Shown: positions 1 to 8,429, counted from the stretch's first letter. The stretch: DNA of 64,000 bases from JAAZAI01 sp050942875 (GCA_050942875.1 JBMNOD010000006.1:1-64000); one strand, 5' to 3'. Notes: generated by a model not told the origin, from the letters alone. Program-made: numbers and translations.

Positions 1-3
1 CCT

Positions 4-1014
4 ATGCGCACCTCCCTCCGAAACCCGGCAATCAACTATGCGCACGGGTGGTTTTTCATCACCACGCAAGTGGCGATGAACAAAACGATGTTCGGCGTCA
101 TCGCCGATGGGCGATGCGTCCTCAACGCTCTCGGCCAGCGCGTGGAAGCGTGCTGGCTGAGCCTCTTCGAGCACCGCCCCGAGGCCGTTCACAATGCGCA
201 CATCGTGATGCCCAACCATTTCCATGCGGTTCTGAAAATTCAGCACCGCCCCGGGAACCGCCCAAACCACCTCTCCTACCTCGTCCAAATTTTCAAAAGC
301 ATGGCGGCCAACGCCTACTTGGAAATGCGCAACGCCGGCCAATGCCCCGACATTGGCGGCCATCTCTGGATGCGAAGCTTCTACGACAACCTCATCACCA
401 ACCACGAGGAACTCAAAAGCATCCGCGCCTACATCCACGCCAACCCCGCCCGCTGGGACGACGACCGCTTCGGCCCCGTCACCACGCACCACTACGGCAA
501 CCTCGCCCTGCTCCAAGTGCCCCTTGTCGCTTTTGTCGCCTCGCAAGGCGCGGCGGGCGGGGACGAAGCCCCGCCCCTACGAGAATGGCGGGGGCAAAGC
601 GGGCGGGGCGGGGCTTCGTCCCCGCCCGAATATCGTAGGGGCGAGGCTTCGCCCTCGCCCTCGCCCCCTCCGGTCATCTCCACCTTCACCAGCGCGCAGG
701 AGCGGCGCGTTCTCGCACGCTGCCTGGCGGCGAAGCGCTCGTTCATCCACGTCATGCCGGGTGGCATTCCGCCCACGCTGCCACCGGCGGTGGAGCAAGC
801 GTGCAATGACGGCCGAGGGCTTCTGCTCTCGCCATCAGCGCCCGACACCGGCGTAAACAAACAGCGCGCAATCTGGTGCAACCGCTACGTGCTCGAACAT
901 GCCGCGCAAATCTGGCACGGCACCATCCGCCCCGGCGGCACCCTCGAAACCCTTTTGCGGGCGGTGAACACCGCCCGCAAAAGGGGCGGGGATGAAACCC
1001 CGCCCCTACGATAA
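4..1014 (+). CDS. REP-associated tyrosine transposase (RAYT, Y1_Tnp/IS200-like)
   Basis: 336 aa. Single-strand DNA transposase of the TnpA_REP type, the class associated with mobilisation of short palindromic REP elements. The HUH-type signature HIVMPNHFH is at residues 66-74 and the candidate nucleophile Tyr is in the FYDNL motif near residue 127, followed by the typical AYIHANPARW helix. A second conserved block (about residues 230-325, with NKQRAIWCNRYV) is the long C-terminal extension seen in some RAYTs. Between the two halves (about 178-226), and again at the C-terminus, the protein is low-complexity G/D/E/A/P sequence encoded by REP-like palindromes, so copies of the repeat sit inside the frame of the transposase itself. 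Only three bases precede the ATG, so upstream signals cannot be judged. The family call is firm; whether it is still active is unknown. Confidence 0.82.
   Translation: MRTSLRNPAINYAHGWFFITTQVAMNKTMFGVIADGRCVLNALGQRVEACWLSLFEHRPEAVHNAHIVMPNHFHAVLKIQHRPGNRPNHLSYLVQIFKSMAANAYLEMRNAGQCPDIGGHLWMRSFYDNLITNHEELKSIRAYIHANPARWDDDRFGPVTTHHYGNLALLQVPLVAFVASQGAAGGDEAPPLREWRGQSGRGGASSPPEYRRGEASPSPSPPPVISTFTSAQERRVLARCLAAKRSFIHVMPGGIPPTLPPAVEQACNDGRGLLLSPSAPDTGVNKQRAIWCNRYVLEHAAQIWHGTIRPGGTLETLLRAVNTARKRGGDETPPLR
553..666. repeat. GC-rich REP-like palindromes inside the RAYT gene
   Basis: Three tandem copies in alternating orientation of a palindrome of the form GGGCGGGG-acgaag-CCCCGCCC (positions 555-576) and its reverse GGGGCGGGGCTTCGTCCCCG, the last in a variant form (GGGGCGAGGCTTCGCCCTCG). 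They stay in frame with the transposase and encode the low-complexity insert. Confidence 0.75.
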
Positions 1015-1056
1015 TGCCGCTCTATTTATCGTAGGGGCGAGGCTTCGTCCTCGCCC
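983..1056. repeat. REP-like palindrome pair at the RAYT/cinA junction
   Basis: Two inverted REP-like units: GGGGCGGGG-atgaaa-CCCCGCCCC at 983-1006 and GGGGCGAGG-cttcgt-CCTCGCCC at 1034-1056. The first supplies the last codons of the transposase. The second supplies the last codons of the convergent cinA gene. Confidence 0.75.
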
Positions 1057-1598
1057 TCCCCGCCCTCCGTGGCGCGCGCCAAGAGCGCAAGCGCGGTGCG
1101 CAGCGCGCACATTCGCACCTCCTCGCGGCTCCCCGCGAAGTGGTGCTCCTCAGCCCAATCTCGTGGGGGCGGGGCTTCGTCCCCGCCCTTCGTGGGGGCG
1201 AGGCTTCGTCCCCGCCCTTCGTACGGGCGGGGCTTCGTCCCCGCCCCCCCCACAAACACCGTGCCCACGGGATGCACGCCGTCGCCATCCGGCCCGGCGA
1301 GCCCCGTGACGGACACCGCCACGTCCACGCCGAGCACGCGACACGCGCCGGCGGCCATGGCGCAGGCCGTCTCGGCGCTCACCGCGCCGTGCGCCGCAAG
1401 CACCTCGGCGGGGACGCCGAGCACCGCGACCTTCACCGCCTCGGCATAGGCCACCACGCCGCCCGCGAACCACGCCGACGCGCCCGGCGCCGCCGTCAGC
1501 GCCGCCGCCACCATCCCGCCCGTGCAGGACTCCGCCACGCCCACGCGCAACCCGCGCGCCAGGCACTGCGCCGCAATCCGCTCGACCATCGCATCCAT
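1026..1598 (-). CDS. CinA C-terminal-type nicotinamide-nucleotide amidase with in-frame repeat insertion
   Basis: 190 aa. Stand-alone CinA_C (PncC-like) domain; the family deamidates NMN in pyridine nucleotide recycling. The start is typical (VAESCTGGMVAAALTAAPGAS, residues 20-40), followed by FAGGVVAYAEAVK and SVTGLAGPDGDGVHPVGTVFVG. At about residue 119 the conserved domain is interrupted by about 28 residues (TKPRPYEGRGRSLAPTKGGDEAPPPR), which are the translation of the palindromes at 1161-1250. The domain then resumes with HHFAGSREEVRMCALRTALALL. The last ~13 residues are also repeat-derived. The insert falls where the family has a variable loop, so the enzyme may remain functional. It starts 4 bp after the stop of the upstream NDK-like gene, consistent with one operon. 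Confidence 0.8.
   Translation of the reverse strand: MDAMVERIAAQCLARGLRVGVAESCTGGMVAAALTAAPGASAWFAGGVVAYAEAVKVAVLGVPAEVLAAHGAVSAETACAMAAGACRVLGVDVAVSVTGLAGPDGDGVHPVGTVFVGGAGTKPRPYEGRGRSLAPTKGGDEAPPPRDWAEEHHFAGSREEVRMCALRTALALLARATEGGEGEDEASPLR
1161..1250. repeat. Triple REP-like palindrome inserted in the cinA reading frame
   Basis: Three consecutive units of the form GGGGGCGGGGCTTCGTCCCC, separated by TTCGT linkers. The block keeps the cinA frame open and encodes its ~28-residue insert. Confidence 0.8.
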
Positions 1599-1602
1599 CA
1601 GG

Positions 1603-2484
1603 CTACCCCGCCATCATCGCCGCCAGGTCTTTCGCAACCCGTTCGGTGTCCATGTCCAGAAACCGCTCCAAAACCGCCCGCTCGCGCACCTGCGCGCCCA
1701 CCCACGGCGCCAGCGCGCGGGGCGTCAGCCCCGTCTGCGCGGACAGCGCCGCGAGCAGCGGGTCGTCGAACCACTGCGCCTCGTCGAGCCACGTCATCTT
1801 CTCCGCCAGCGCATCGAGCGGCGACACGCTGGCGTGGATGACGTTGTCCACCGGGTCGATCAGCATCTCCAGCACGCCGGCGCGGTCGTAAAGAAATCCG
1901 CGAATCGACTCCTCGAACGCCACCTCGGGGCGCTCGTCGCCAATGACCCGCTCGTGGAACTCCCGCCACGGCATCTCGAAATCGAGCAGCATCAGCTGCA
2001 CGGCGGCTTCCGGCGCCAAATACGATTCGCGGATCGCCGGGTAGAACCCGTTGACCCCATAGCACCCGGCATCCTCGAACCATGCCACATACGTGTCGGG
2101 GCCCACCTCGACCGCGCCGGCCTCCGCCCACGCCGCGCACAAGTCCCGGGCGCCGATGCCGCCCAGCCGCTCGCGGACGACGTCCGCGCCGACGACCCGC
2201 CCGGCCTTGCAAGCGTCTTCCCACGCTTCGTCGTAATGCTGCAAGAAAGCCTCGCGCCCCGCCTCCGTCGTCTCCAGCGGCTCCGTGCCGTCATGCGCCG
2301 CGCCGCGGGCGACGGCGCCGAAGTGGCGATCGACCACCCCGCTGCGCACCAGTTCCGGGCCGGTCACAATCCGCGTGAACGACACCGCCACGCCGGCGTC
2401 CTCGAAAATGGCGCCGAGGGTCGTCGCCACCGCCTGGGACCGGATGGCGTGGGGCTTGACGAAGGCAAAGGCCTGGTTCCTCAT
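1603..2484 (-). CDS. Nucleoside diphosphate kinase-like domain protein (extended)
   Basis: 293 aa, about twice the usual NDK length. The N-terminus (QAFAFVKPHAIRSQAV) matches the first NDK strand (xxxIKPDAV). Near residue 214 the sequence DNVIHASVSPLDALAEKMTWL resembles the NDK active-site block N-x-x-H-x-S-D-S, with the phospho-accepting His kept but the Asp position replaced. The intervening region is much longer than in classical NDKs, and a C-terminal extension of about 65 residues is unassigned. Catalytic activity is therefore uncertain. It lies between proA and cinA with 4-bp gaps on both sides, which suggests co-transcription. The ATG at 2484 immediately follows the proA stop; the ribosome-binding site is weak. 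Confidence 0.6.
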   Translation of the reverse strand: MRNQAFAFVKPHAIRSQAVATTLGAIFEDAGVAVSFTRIVTGPELVRSGVVDRHFGAVARGAAHDGTEPLETTEAGREAFLQHYDEAWEDACKAGRVVGADVVRERLGGIGARDLCAAWAEAGAVEVGPDTYVAWFEDAGCYGVNGFYPAIRESYLAPEAAVQLMLLDFEMPWREFHERVIGDERPEVAFEESIRGFLYDRAGVLEMLIDPVDNVIHASVSPLDALAEKMTWLDEAQWFDDPLLAALSAQTGLTPRALAPWVGAQVRERAVLERFLDMDTERVAKDLAAMMAG

Positions 2485-2488
2485 GGCG

Positions 2489-3790
2489 TCATTCCACGGG
2501 CAGCTCGACGTGCGTGAACGTCGAGCGACCCTCGGCGAACGGCGTCACGACATGCCCGCCGCCGCGCAGCTTCCACTTGTAGCTCATCAGCCCGTCGAGG
2601 CCCACCGGCCCGCGGGAATGCAGCTTGGACGTGCTGATGCCCACTTCCGCGCCAAGCCCGAAGCGGAAGCCGTCCGCAAAGCGCGTGCTGCAATTCCAGA
2701 AAACGTCCGCCGAATCGACGCGATCCATGAACGCCTCCGCCGCGGCGGCATCCTGCGTCACGATCGCGTCCGTGTGGCCCGAGCCGTGCGCGTTGATGTG
2801 CCGCACCGCCGCGTCGAAGCCATCCACGACCTTCACGCCGAGAACCAGGTCGAGGTATTCCGCGTCCCAATCCGCCTCGGTCGCCGGCTCGCACGCGATG
2901 AACCCGCGCGCGCGCTCGCAGCCGAGCAGCCGCACGCCGCGCCGGGCGAGCCGCTCCGCAAGCGCGGGCAGGAAGGCGGCGGCGACGTCCGCATGGACGA
3001 GCAGCGTCTCCACCGCGTTGCACACCGCCGGATACTGGCACTTGGCGTCTTCGACGACATCGACCGCCATCGCCAGATCGGCCCCCTTGTCCACATAGAC
3101 ATGGCAAATGCCGTCGGCATGGCCCATCACGGGGATGCGCGTGTTGTCCATGATGTACCGCACGAACGCGTTGGAGCCGCGCGGAATGAGCAAGTCGATC
3201 GACTCGTCGAGCGCGAGCATCGCGCCGACATCCTCGCGCGTTTCGAGAAGCTGGATCCAGCCGTCCGGGACGCCCGCGGCCGCCGCCGCGGCCCGGATCG
3301 TCTCGAAAAGGCGGCGGTTCGTGCGGATCGCCTCGCGCCCGCCCTTGAGCAGGCAGCAGTTGCCGCTCTTGAGGCAGAGCGCCGAAATCTGCACGAGCGC
3401 GTCGGGACGCGACTCGAAGATGATGCCGACGACCCCGATCGGGCACGACACGCGCGACAGCTCAAGCCCCGGCGCCAGCTCGCGGCGCTCGTGGACGCGG
3501 CCCACCGGATCGGGCAGCCGTTCGAGCGATTCGAGCCCCGCCACGCTGTCCGCGATCTTGCCCGCGCCGAACGCCAGCCGCTTGAGCAGCGCCGGCGCCA
3601 GGTCGTCGCGCTGGGCGGCGGCGATGTCCTCCTGGTTCGCGGCCTCGATCGACGCCGTCTCGGCTTCCAGCGCGCGGGCGATCGCCAGCAGCGCCGCGTT
3701 GCGCGTCTCCAAAGGGAGCGTGGCCATTGTCACCGAAGCCGCGCGGGCCTCGGACGCCAAAGTCTTGATGTTCATATCGCAAATTTCCAT
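2489..3790 (-). CDS. proA: Gamma-glutamyl phosphate reductase
   Basis: 433 aa from the chosen ATG. Reduces gamma-glutamyl phosphate to glutamate semialdehyde with NADPH in proline biosynthesis. The aldehyde dehydrogenase-like fold is clear: the block CPIGVVGIIFESRPDALVQI, the nucleotide-binding motif LLKGGREAIRTN, DLLIPRGSNAFVRYIM, and the catalytic-cysteine block YPAVCNAVETLLVH. The C-terminal HSRGPVGLDGLMSYKW is the standard ProA ending. An upstream in-frame start at 3823 exists, but AGGA six bases before the ATG at 3790 favours this one; a further ATG lies at 3775. It heads the short run proA, NDK-like, cinA. No proB is visible nearby. Confidence 0.95.
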   Translation of the reverse strand: MEICDMNIKTLASEARAASVTMATLPLETRNAALLAIARALEAETASIEAANQEDIAAAQRDDLAPALLKRLAFGAGKIADSVAGLESLERLPDPVGRVHERRELAPGLELSRVSCPIGVVGIIFESRPDALVQISALCLKSGNCCLLKGGREAIRTNRRLFETIRAAAAAAGVPDGWIQLLETREDVGAMLALDESIDLLIPRGSNAFVRYIMDNTRIPVMGHADGICHVYVDKGADLAMAVDVVEDAKCQYPAVCNAVETLLVHADVAAAFLPALAERLARRGVRLLGCERARGFIACEPATEADWDAEYLDLVLGVKVVDGFDAAVRHINAHGSGHTDAIVTQDAAAAEAFMDRVDSADVFWNCSTRFADGFRFGLGAEVGISTSKLHSRGPVGLDGLMSYKWKLRGGGHVVTPFAEGRSTFTHVELPVE

Positions 3791-3837
3791 GGTTGTTCCT
3801 GTCCCGTGCATTCTACCGTACATCCGCCCTTGATTTC

Positions 3838-4010
3838 AACCTTCTCTTCGACAAAGCTCGCGACAAAGCTCGCGACAAAGCTGCCCTCCGGCACCCTAGC
3901 CGCTAGCCGCTAGCCGCTAGCCGCTTCTCTTCGCCAAAGCTCGCGACAAAGTTCACGACAAAGCTGTCCTCCGGAACCCTAGCCCCTAGCCCCTAACACC
4001 TAGCCCCTCA
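3838..4010. repeat. CGACAAAGCT and CTAGCCGCTAG tandem arrays
   Basis: Direct repeats of CGACAAAGCT are followed by a CCCTCCGGCACCCTAG segment and arrays of CTAGCCGCTAG / CTAGCCCCTAG, the whole block occurring twice in diverged form. Related blocks occur near 37908-38025, 45799-45870 and 49772-49945. No gene is seen between proA and lnt apart from this. Confidence 0.7.
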
Positions 4011-5670
4011 ATCGGGCGCCTGCCCGATTGCGCGACCCCAGCGCCACGCCGCAGAGCAGCGCCGCGCACGGAATGCCGAAGATCCAGTCGCCCGCCTTCG
4101 CATAGGGCGTGTCGCCGGGGTGCCGCGGCATCGGCACCGGCTGCGCAAAAAAGCCGCCCTCGGCGTTCTCGGCGCTCGCGCCGCAGGACGTCACCACGGC
4201 GCTCGCGCCCTGGTTCGACGCGCGCACCATCGGCACGCGATTCTCCACGGCGCGGAAAACCGCCTGCGCATGGTGCTGGGCGGGCTCGGACGACCCGCGG
4301 AACCACGCGTCGTTGCTCTGCGCCACGAGAATGTCCGCGCCGGCGCGCACCGCCGCGCGCGAAAGCCCCGCCACGGTGTCCTCGAAGCAAATCAACGGAC
4401 TCACGCGCGCCCGCCCGCCCGCGATCGGCATGACCGCCGGGCCGTCGCCCGGCGAGCACGAAACGCCCGTCGGCGCGAGCCGCTGCAAAAAGGTCAGCGT
4501 CTTGTCAAACGGGATGTATTCGCCGAACGGCACAAGGTGCTGCTTGCGATACACGCCCTCGACGACGCCGTTCGTGCCAAACAGGAACGACGAATTATAG
4601 ACGACGCTCGCGCCGGCGGCGTTCGTCGCAAACTCCGTGCCGCCCGCAAGGATCGGCGACCCGAGCTCGGCGGCGAACGCCAGCAGCGACGCCTCCATCG
4701 CACGGCTCGGCATCGCCTCGTAAAGCACCGTCTCCGGCCACACGATGAGGTCGGGGCGGAACATCGACACCGTGCGCGTGTAGTCCCCCAGCACCTCGTA
4801 CGCCGCGTCCCACTCGTCGTCGTTCGACTCGAAGACGCACGGCAGCCCGGGGTTGACCCCCGCGATCACCAGGCGCGCGGACGCCTCGTCCTCGGCGCGC
4901 AGCCCCCGAATCCGCGCCGTGCCCCAGCCCATCGCGACGAGCAGCACGGCGAGGGCAAGCGTCAGATCAAGATGCCGCCGCGTCGCAAACGGACTCCGCC
5001 GCATCGTGCGCACCATCCGCACCGCCACGCCGGCGAACGCGCCGTTCAGCAGCACGATCGGGAACGACGCGGCATAGACGCCGCCCAAAGCCGCAAGCTG
5101 CACCACCGGCAGCATCGTGCGCTGCACGAACCGCGCGCCGCTCTCGCCAAGGCCCGCGGCGGCGGTCTCGATGACCGGCGGCGCGACCATCGAGACGCCC
5201 AGCGCGTTCCAGGCGAACCCCGTGAACAGCGTCGAGCGCAGGTATTCGCCGCCGCACCAGAACAGCGCCATCGCAAACGGACGCCACGCCTCGAACCACG
5301 TCCGCTTCCAACCCTCCGCGGCGGAGTCCCCACCCCGCCACAGCACGGCGGTCGCCACGCCGAAGAGCCCCGAAAAGAGCGCGCACCACGCGCTCAAGCC
5401 CATGAGGCCGAGCGCCACCAGCGCGACGGGGCCGCCGTTGTTGCGAAGCTCCATCAGCCAGAGGAGCGAGAAGAACCAGAAGCCCAGCCCGAAGACGAAG
5501 CCATGGCGGAAGCCCTCGCGCGGCGTGGAGAAGCGCAGGAGCGCAAGCAACGGCACGAGCGCGTACCACGACAGCCCGTACTGCTGGTGCGGTCCGGGGA
5601 AGGCCAGGCTCAACGCCGCGCCCGTCGCAAACGCAAGCAGCGGACGCAGCCCTCGACGACGCCAGTCCAT
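4000..5670 (-). CDS. lnt: Apolipoprotein N-acyltransferase
   Basis: 556 aa. Inner-membrane enzyme that adds the third acyl chain to lipoproteins, the last step of their maturation. The N-terminal third has several membrane segments (from LLAFATGAALSLAFP through ALVPLLALL, FGLGFWFFSLLWL, VALVALGLMGLSAWCALFSGLF). The C-terminal part is the nitrilase-like domain, with the three catalytic residues in LIVWPET (Glu), GVYRKQHLVPFGEY (Lys) and PLICFEDTV (Cys), followed by QSNDAWF and the ENRVPMVRASNQG block. The ATG at 5670 has AAGG seven bases upstream; a GTG at 5676 would overlap the upstream stop. It follows the GDSL esterase gene by two bases. Several lipobox proteins in this window could be substrates. 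Confidence 0.93.
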   Translation of the reverse strand: MDWRRRGLRPLLAFATGAALSLAFPGPHQQYGLSWYALVPLLALLRFSTPREGFRHGFVFGLGFWFFSLLWLMELRNNGGPVALVALGLMGLSAWCALFSGLFGVATAVLWRGGDSAAEGWKRTWFEAWRPFAMALFWCGGEYLRSTLFTGFAWNALGVSMVAPPVIETAAAGLGESGARFVQRTMLPVVQLAALGGVYAASFPIVLLNGAFAGVAVRMVRTMRRSPFATRRHLDLTLALAVLLVAMGWGTARIRGLRAEDEASARLVIAGVNPGLPCVFESNDDEWDAAYEVLGDYTRTVSMFRPDLIVWPETVLYEAMPSRAMEASLLAFAAELGSPILAGGTEFATNAAGASVVYNSSFLFGTNGVVEGVYRKQHLVPFGEYIPFDKTLTFLQRLAPTGVSCSPGDGPAVMPIAGGRARVSPLICFEDTVAGLSRAAVRAGADILVAQSNDAWFRGSSEPAQHHAQAVFRAVENRVPMVRASNQGASAVVTSCGASAENAEGGFFAQPVPMPRHPGDTPYAKAGDWIFGIPCAALLCGVALGSRNRAGARLRG

Positions 5671-5672
5671 CC

Positions 5673-6332
5673 TCACGCCTTGCGGTTGAAGTCGAACCCG
5701 ATGGCGTCAAGCAGCGCATGCGCCAGCGCGTTGTGGCCGGGGATGTTTGGGTGGACGCGATCCCACGCGATGTACGCCGGATGGCAGTGGCGCAGCATCG
5801 CGTCGGCATACGCCTGCGCATCGGCGAAAATCACGCCGTGGCGCTCCGCGAGCTTGCGGCAGATCGCGCCGTACCGGCGCGTCATCGCCGCCATCGGGTC
5901 CTGCTCGTTCAGCTCCCAGAAAACCGGCGACATCACGACCATGCCCTTCACCGCGGGCTTCGTCGCCACGATCAGATCCTCCAGCGTCCGCTCGTACTCC
6001 GGGGCGTGGACGTGCGACTCCGGAATCTGCGGCACGTCGAACTGCCGCCAGATGTCGTTGATGCCGATCATGACCGACACCCAGTCGGGCTTGAGATCGA
6101 GCACGTCCGTCTGCCAGCGCGCCTTCAGGTCGCGCACGTTGTTGCCGCTGTTGCCCATGTTCACGACGCGGATCATGTAGTCGGGATAGACCGAGGTCAG
6201 AAGCCCCTGCACGACGTTGACATAGCCCGTGCCGTGGGGGTTGAAAAGGCCTTCCGCCACCGGGCGGTTGCGGCCGGCGTCCGTGACGGAGTCGCCAATG
6301 AGGAGGAATTTGCTGTTTTTTTCGATTTTCAT
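5673..6332 (-). CDS. SGNH/GDSL-family hydrolase
   Basis: 219 aa. The four SGNH blocks are visible: LLIGDSVTDAGR (nucleophile Ser, residues ~9-20), NMGNSGNNVRDL (block II Gly), MIGINDIWRQ (block III Asn), and DRVHPNIPGHNALA (block V Asp/His). The family hydrolyses esters, often acetyl esters on sugars or peptidoglycan; the substrate here is not evident. No signal peptide is seen, so it is probably cytoplasmic. An open frame extends far upstream through the next gene, but the ATG at 6332 fits the family start (MKIEKNSKFLLIGDS). It directly precedes lnt, with its TGA two bases before the lnt ATG. Confidence 0.85.
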   Translation of the reverse strand: MKIEKNSKFLLIGDSVTDAGRNRPVAEGLFNPHGTGYVNVVQGLLTSVYPDYMIRVVNMGNSGNNVRDLKARWQTDVLDLKPDWVSVMIGINDIWRQFDVPQIPESHVHAPEYERTLEDLIVATKPAVKGMVVMSPVFWELNEQDPMAAMTRRYGAICRKLAERHGVIFADAQAYADAMLRHCHPAYIAWDRVHPNIPGHNALAHALLDAIGFDFNRKA

Positions 6333-6370
6333 GTGCTTGGATGCGACGCAAGGGGCGGCGCGGTAAATCA

Positions 6371-7381
6371 TCAAGTGGAAACGCGGGCCTCGAGCTCGCG
6401 GCGAACCGTCTCGAAGACCTCGTCGAGCGTGCCCTCGACCGTTGCGCCCGCGGCTCGGTCGTGGCCGCCCCCGCCCCACGCGGCGGCGATCTCGGATGCG
6501 TCGAAGGGCGGCTTCGTGCGCAGGCTGATGTGGATCGGCGCGCCCGGCTTCACCTGGCGCAGAAACGCGGACAGAACCGCGCCGCGCACCGAGCGGACGA
6601 CATCGACGAAATTGTCTGAATCGGCATCGACGCAATCCTCCGCCGCGTAGTCGTCGGCGCCCAGCTTGGCGAGCGAGACGCGGCCGTCCGCAAAGACCTG
6701 GAGCGAATCGAGGAGCCGCCGCTGCAACCGCAGCCGCTTGAAGTCGGTCTGGCCGAACACGCGGTCGTTGATCTCGTCGAAGCGCGCGCCCGCCTCGATC
6801 AGGCGCGCCGCGGCGCACAACGTCGCCGGCGACGTGCAGGAATAGGAAAAGCGGCCCGTGTCCGTGACGATCCCGACCCACAGCGCCTCGGCGACACCGC
6901 GCGTCACCGGGAACCCGCCCGCCTCGAGCACGCCGAGCACCAGCTCCGCCGTCGAGCTCGCATCCGGGTCGATCAGGCACAGCGGCGCGAAGCCGTCGTT
7001 GCTCTTGTGGTGGTCGATGCAGAAGCCCATCCGCGCCTTCGCATGGTCGCGCATCGCCTCGGGGATGCGCGAGAAAACGGCGCAGTCCACGGCGACCAGC
7101 CGGTCGTCCGCGAGCGGCGCGTAGTCGGCGGCGGGGACGATGCCGTCCACGCCTTCCAGAAACGCGTACTCCGCGCCGATCGGCTCGACGCCGACGCAAA
7201 GCGCGTCGAGCCCGGCGGCGCACAGGCCGAGGACGAGCCCCAGCGCGGAGCCGAGGGCGTCGCCATCGGGACGGACGTGCCCCGTCACGATCAAGCGCCC
7301 GCCATGCCGGCGCAAGGCCTCGGCCATCTCCTTCGCTGTGATGCTCCGACTCATGTCGTTTTCGGAATGTTTGAAAGTCAT
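6371..7381 (-). CDS. DHH/DHHA1-family phosphoesterase (NrnA-like)
   Basis: 336 aa. Metal-dependent phosphoesterase of the NrnA type, which degrades short oligonucleotides (nanoRNA) and pAp or cyclic-dinucleotide products. DHH motifs are visible in order: GHVRPDGDALGSALGL (residues ~33-48), VAVDCAVFSR, GFCIDHHKSND, and WVGIVTDTGRFSYSC. The DHHA1 substrate-binding motif is AAWGGGGHDRAAGA near the C-terminus. The predicted start at 7381 lies just downstream of a promoter that is a near copy of the one before the neighbouring transporter. A second in-frame ATG is at 7354 without a clear ribosome-binding site. The presence of cdaA in the window makes pApA turnover a plausible role, but this is inference. 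Confidence 0.9.
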   Translation of the reverse strand: MTFKHSENDMSRSITAKEMAEALRRHGGRLIVTGHVRPDGDALGSALGLVLGLCAAGLDALCVGVEPIGAEYAFLEGVDGIVPAADYAPLADDRLVAVDCAVFSRIPEAMRDHAKARMGFCIDHHKSNDGFAPLCLIDPDASSTAELVLGVLEAGGFPVTRGVAEALWVGIVTDTGRFSYSCTSPATLCAAARLIEAGARFDEINDRVFGQTDFKRLRLQRRLLDSLQVFADGRVSLAKLGADDYAAEDCVDADSDNFVDVVRSVRGAVLSAFLRQVKPGAPIHISLRTKPPFDASEIAAAWGGGGHDRAAGATVEGTLDEVFETVRRELEARVST

Positions 7382-7400
7382 GACAAAATCTCAAAGCCCG

Positions 7401-8408
7401 TCATTCTACAAGACCACCATGCTGGATGGCAAGCAGCCAGCCCACGAGCAGGACCAGCCACAGCACGATGCCGTGCAGCATCGGCGCAAAGCCCAGCTTG
7501 CGGATCGCATCGAGGCTCACGTTGGAGCCGATGATGAACAGCGTCGCCACCATCAAATACTTTGAAAGCCCGCCGATGAACTTGCCCGGCCCGGCAAGCG
7601 ACGGGAACCACGCCACGACCGCCGCCGCGAGGATGAAGCCCGGGATGAACCAGGGAATCTTCAGCTTCGCGCGACCGCCCGTCGCCTCGCTCCGGCTCAC
7701 GGCCAGCGAAATGACGAGCGCCACCGGCACGATCCAGAGCGCCCGCGCCAGCTTCACCGTCGCGCCCACCTCGAGGGCTTTCTCCCCGTACTGCATCGTC
7801 GCCCCGACCACGGAGCTCGTGTCGTGGATCGCCACCGCGGACCACAGGCCGAACTGCTCCTGCGTGAACCCAAGCGCCCGCCCGATCGGCGGGAAGATCA
7901 GCAAGGCGACCGCGTTGAGCACGAAGACGACGGCCGTCGCGATCGCCACGTCGGACGCCTTGGCCTTGATGGCCGACGCCACCGCCGCGATCGCGCTGCC
8001 GCCGCAGATGGCCGTGCCGGAGCAGATCAGCAGATTCGTGTCGCGCTCCAGCTTCAGCCGCTTGCCCAGGAAAATGCCGAACGCAAACGCAAACGCGATG
8101 CCCACGACCGTGTAGCCCAGCCCCGAAGCCCCTGTTTTCAGGATGCGCTTCAGATCCAGCCCCGCCCCCATCATCACGATGGCCGCCCCCAGCAACGGCG
8201 ACGCCAGCTTCCCCGTCCGCGCCGCGAACGGATTGCCGACCAGGAGCGCAAACAGAAGCCCCGCGACGATCGCCGCGCCCGAGGCGTAGTTTCGGAACCC
8301 CTTGAACGCCCATGGAAGGGCGAAGAACGCCACCGCCAGAATCAAATAGGCGGCCCTTTTCAATGCAAAGAGAACGAACGTGGATTTAACGGAGTGGTTG
8401 AAAGTCAT
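7401..8408 (-). CDS. YeiH/UPF0324-family membrane protein (putative sulfate exporter family)
   Basis: 335 aa with about ten hydrophobic segments along its whole length. The family signatures are clear: LICSGTAICGGSAIAAVASAIKAK (residues ~125-150) and LWSAVAIHDTSSVVGATMQYG (~185-205). The family is annotated as putative sulfate/organosulfonate exporters, but transport has been tested for few members, so the substrate remains open. The start at 8408 follows a clear promoter (8430-8459). The stop lies inside the promoter region of the next gene, which gives a compact arrangement. Confidence 0.88.
   Translation of the reverse strand: MTFNHSVKSTFVLFALKRAAYLILAVAFFALPWAFKGFRNYASGAAIVAGLLFALLVGNPFAARTGKLASPLLGAAIVMMGAGLDLKRILKTGASGLGYTVVGIAFAFAFGIFLGKRLKLERDTNLLICSGTAICGGSAIAAVASAIKAKASDVAIATAVVFVLNAVALLIFPPIGRALGFTQEQFGLWSAVAIHDTSSVVGATMQYGEKALEVGATVKLARALWIVPVALVISLAVSRSEATGGRAKLKIPWFIPGFILAAAVVAWFPSLAGPGKFIGGLSKYLMVATLFIIGSNVSLDAIRKLGFAPMLHGIVLWLVLLVGWLLAIQHGGLVE
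7403..7432 (-). promoter_or_regulatory. Sigma-70-type promoter before the DHH phosphoesterase gene
   Basis: On the minus strand TTGCCA-N18-TAGAAT, inside the last codons and stop region of the upstream transporter gene. It predicts a leader of about 15-20 nt before the ATG at 7381. The surrounding ~60 bp match the promoter region at 8397-8460. Confidence 0.55.
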
Positions 8409-8429
8409 GACAAAACCTCAAAGCCCGCA

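Noticed and set aside
3838..4010. CRISPR-like look of the CTAG arrays
   Set aside because: Units are only 7-10 bp, directly adjacent, without unique spacers, and no cas gene is present.
4120..6180. 686-codon plus-strand open frame
   Set aside because: Lies opposite lnt and the GDSL esterase gene; Arg/His-rich shadow translation.
6333..7394. Long frame that would extend the GDSL esterase gene upstream by about 350 codons
   Set aside because: The upstream part is the shadow frame of the DHH phosphoesterase gene and is Arg/Gly-rich; the family start is at 6332.
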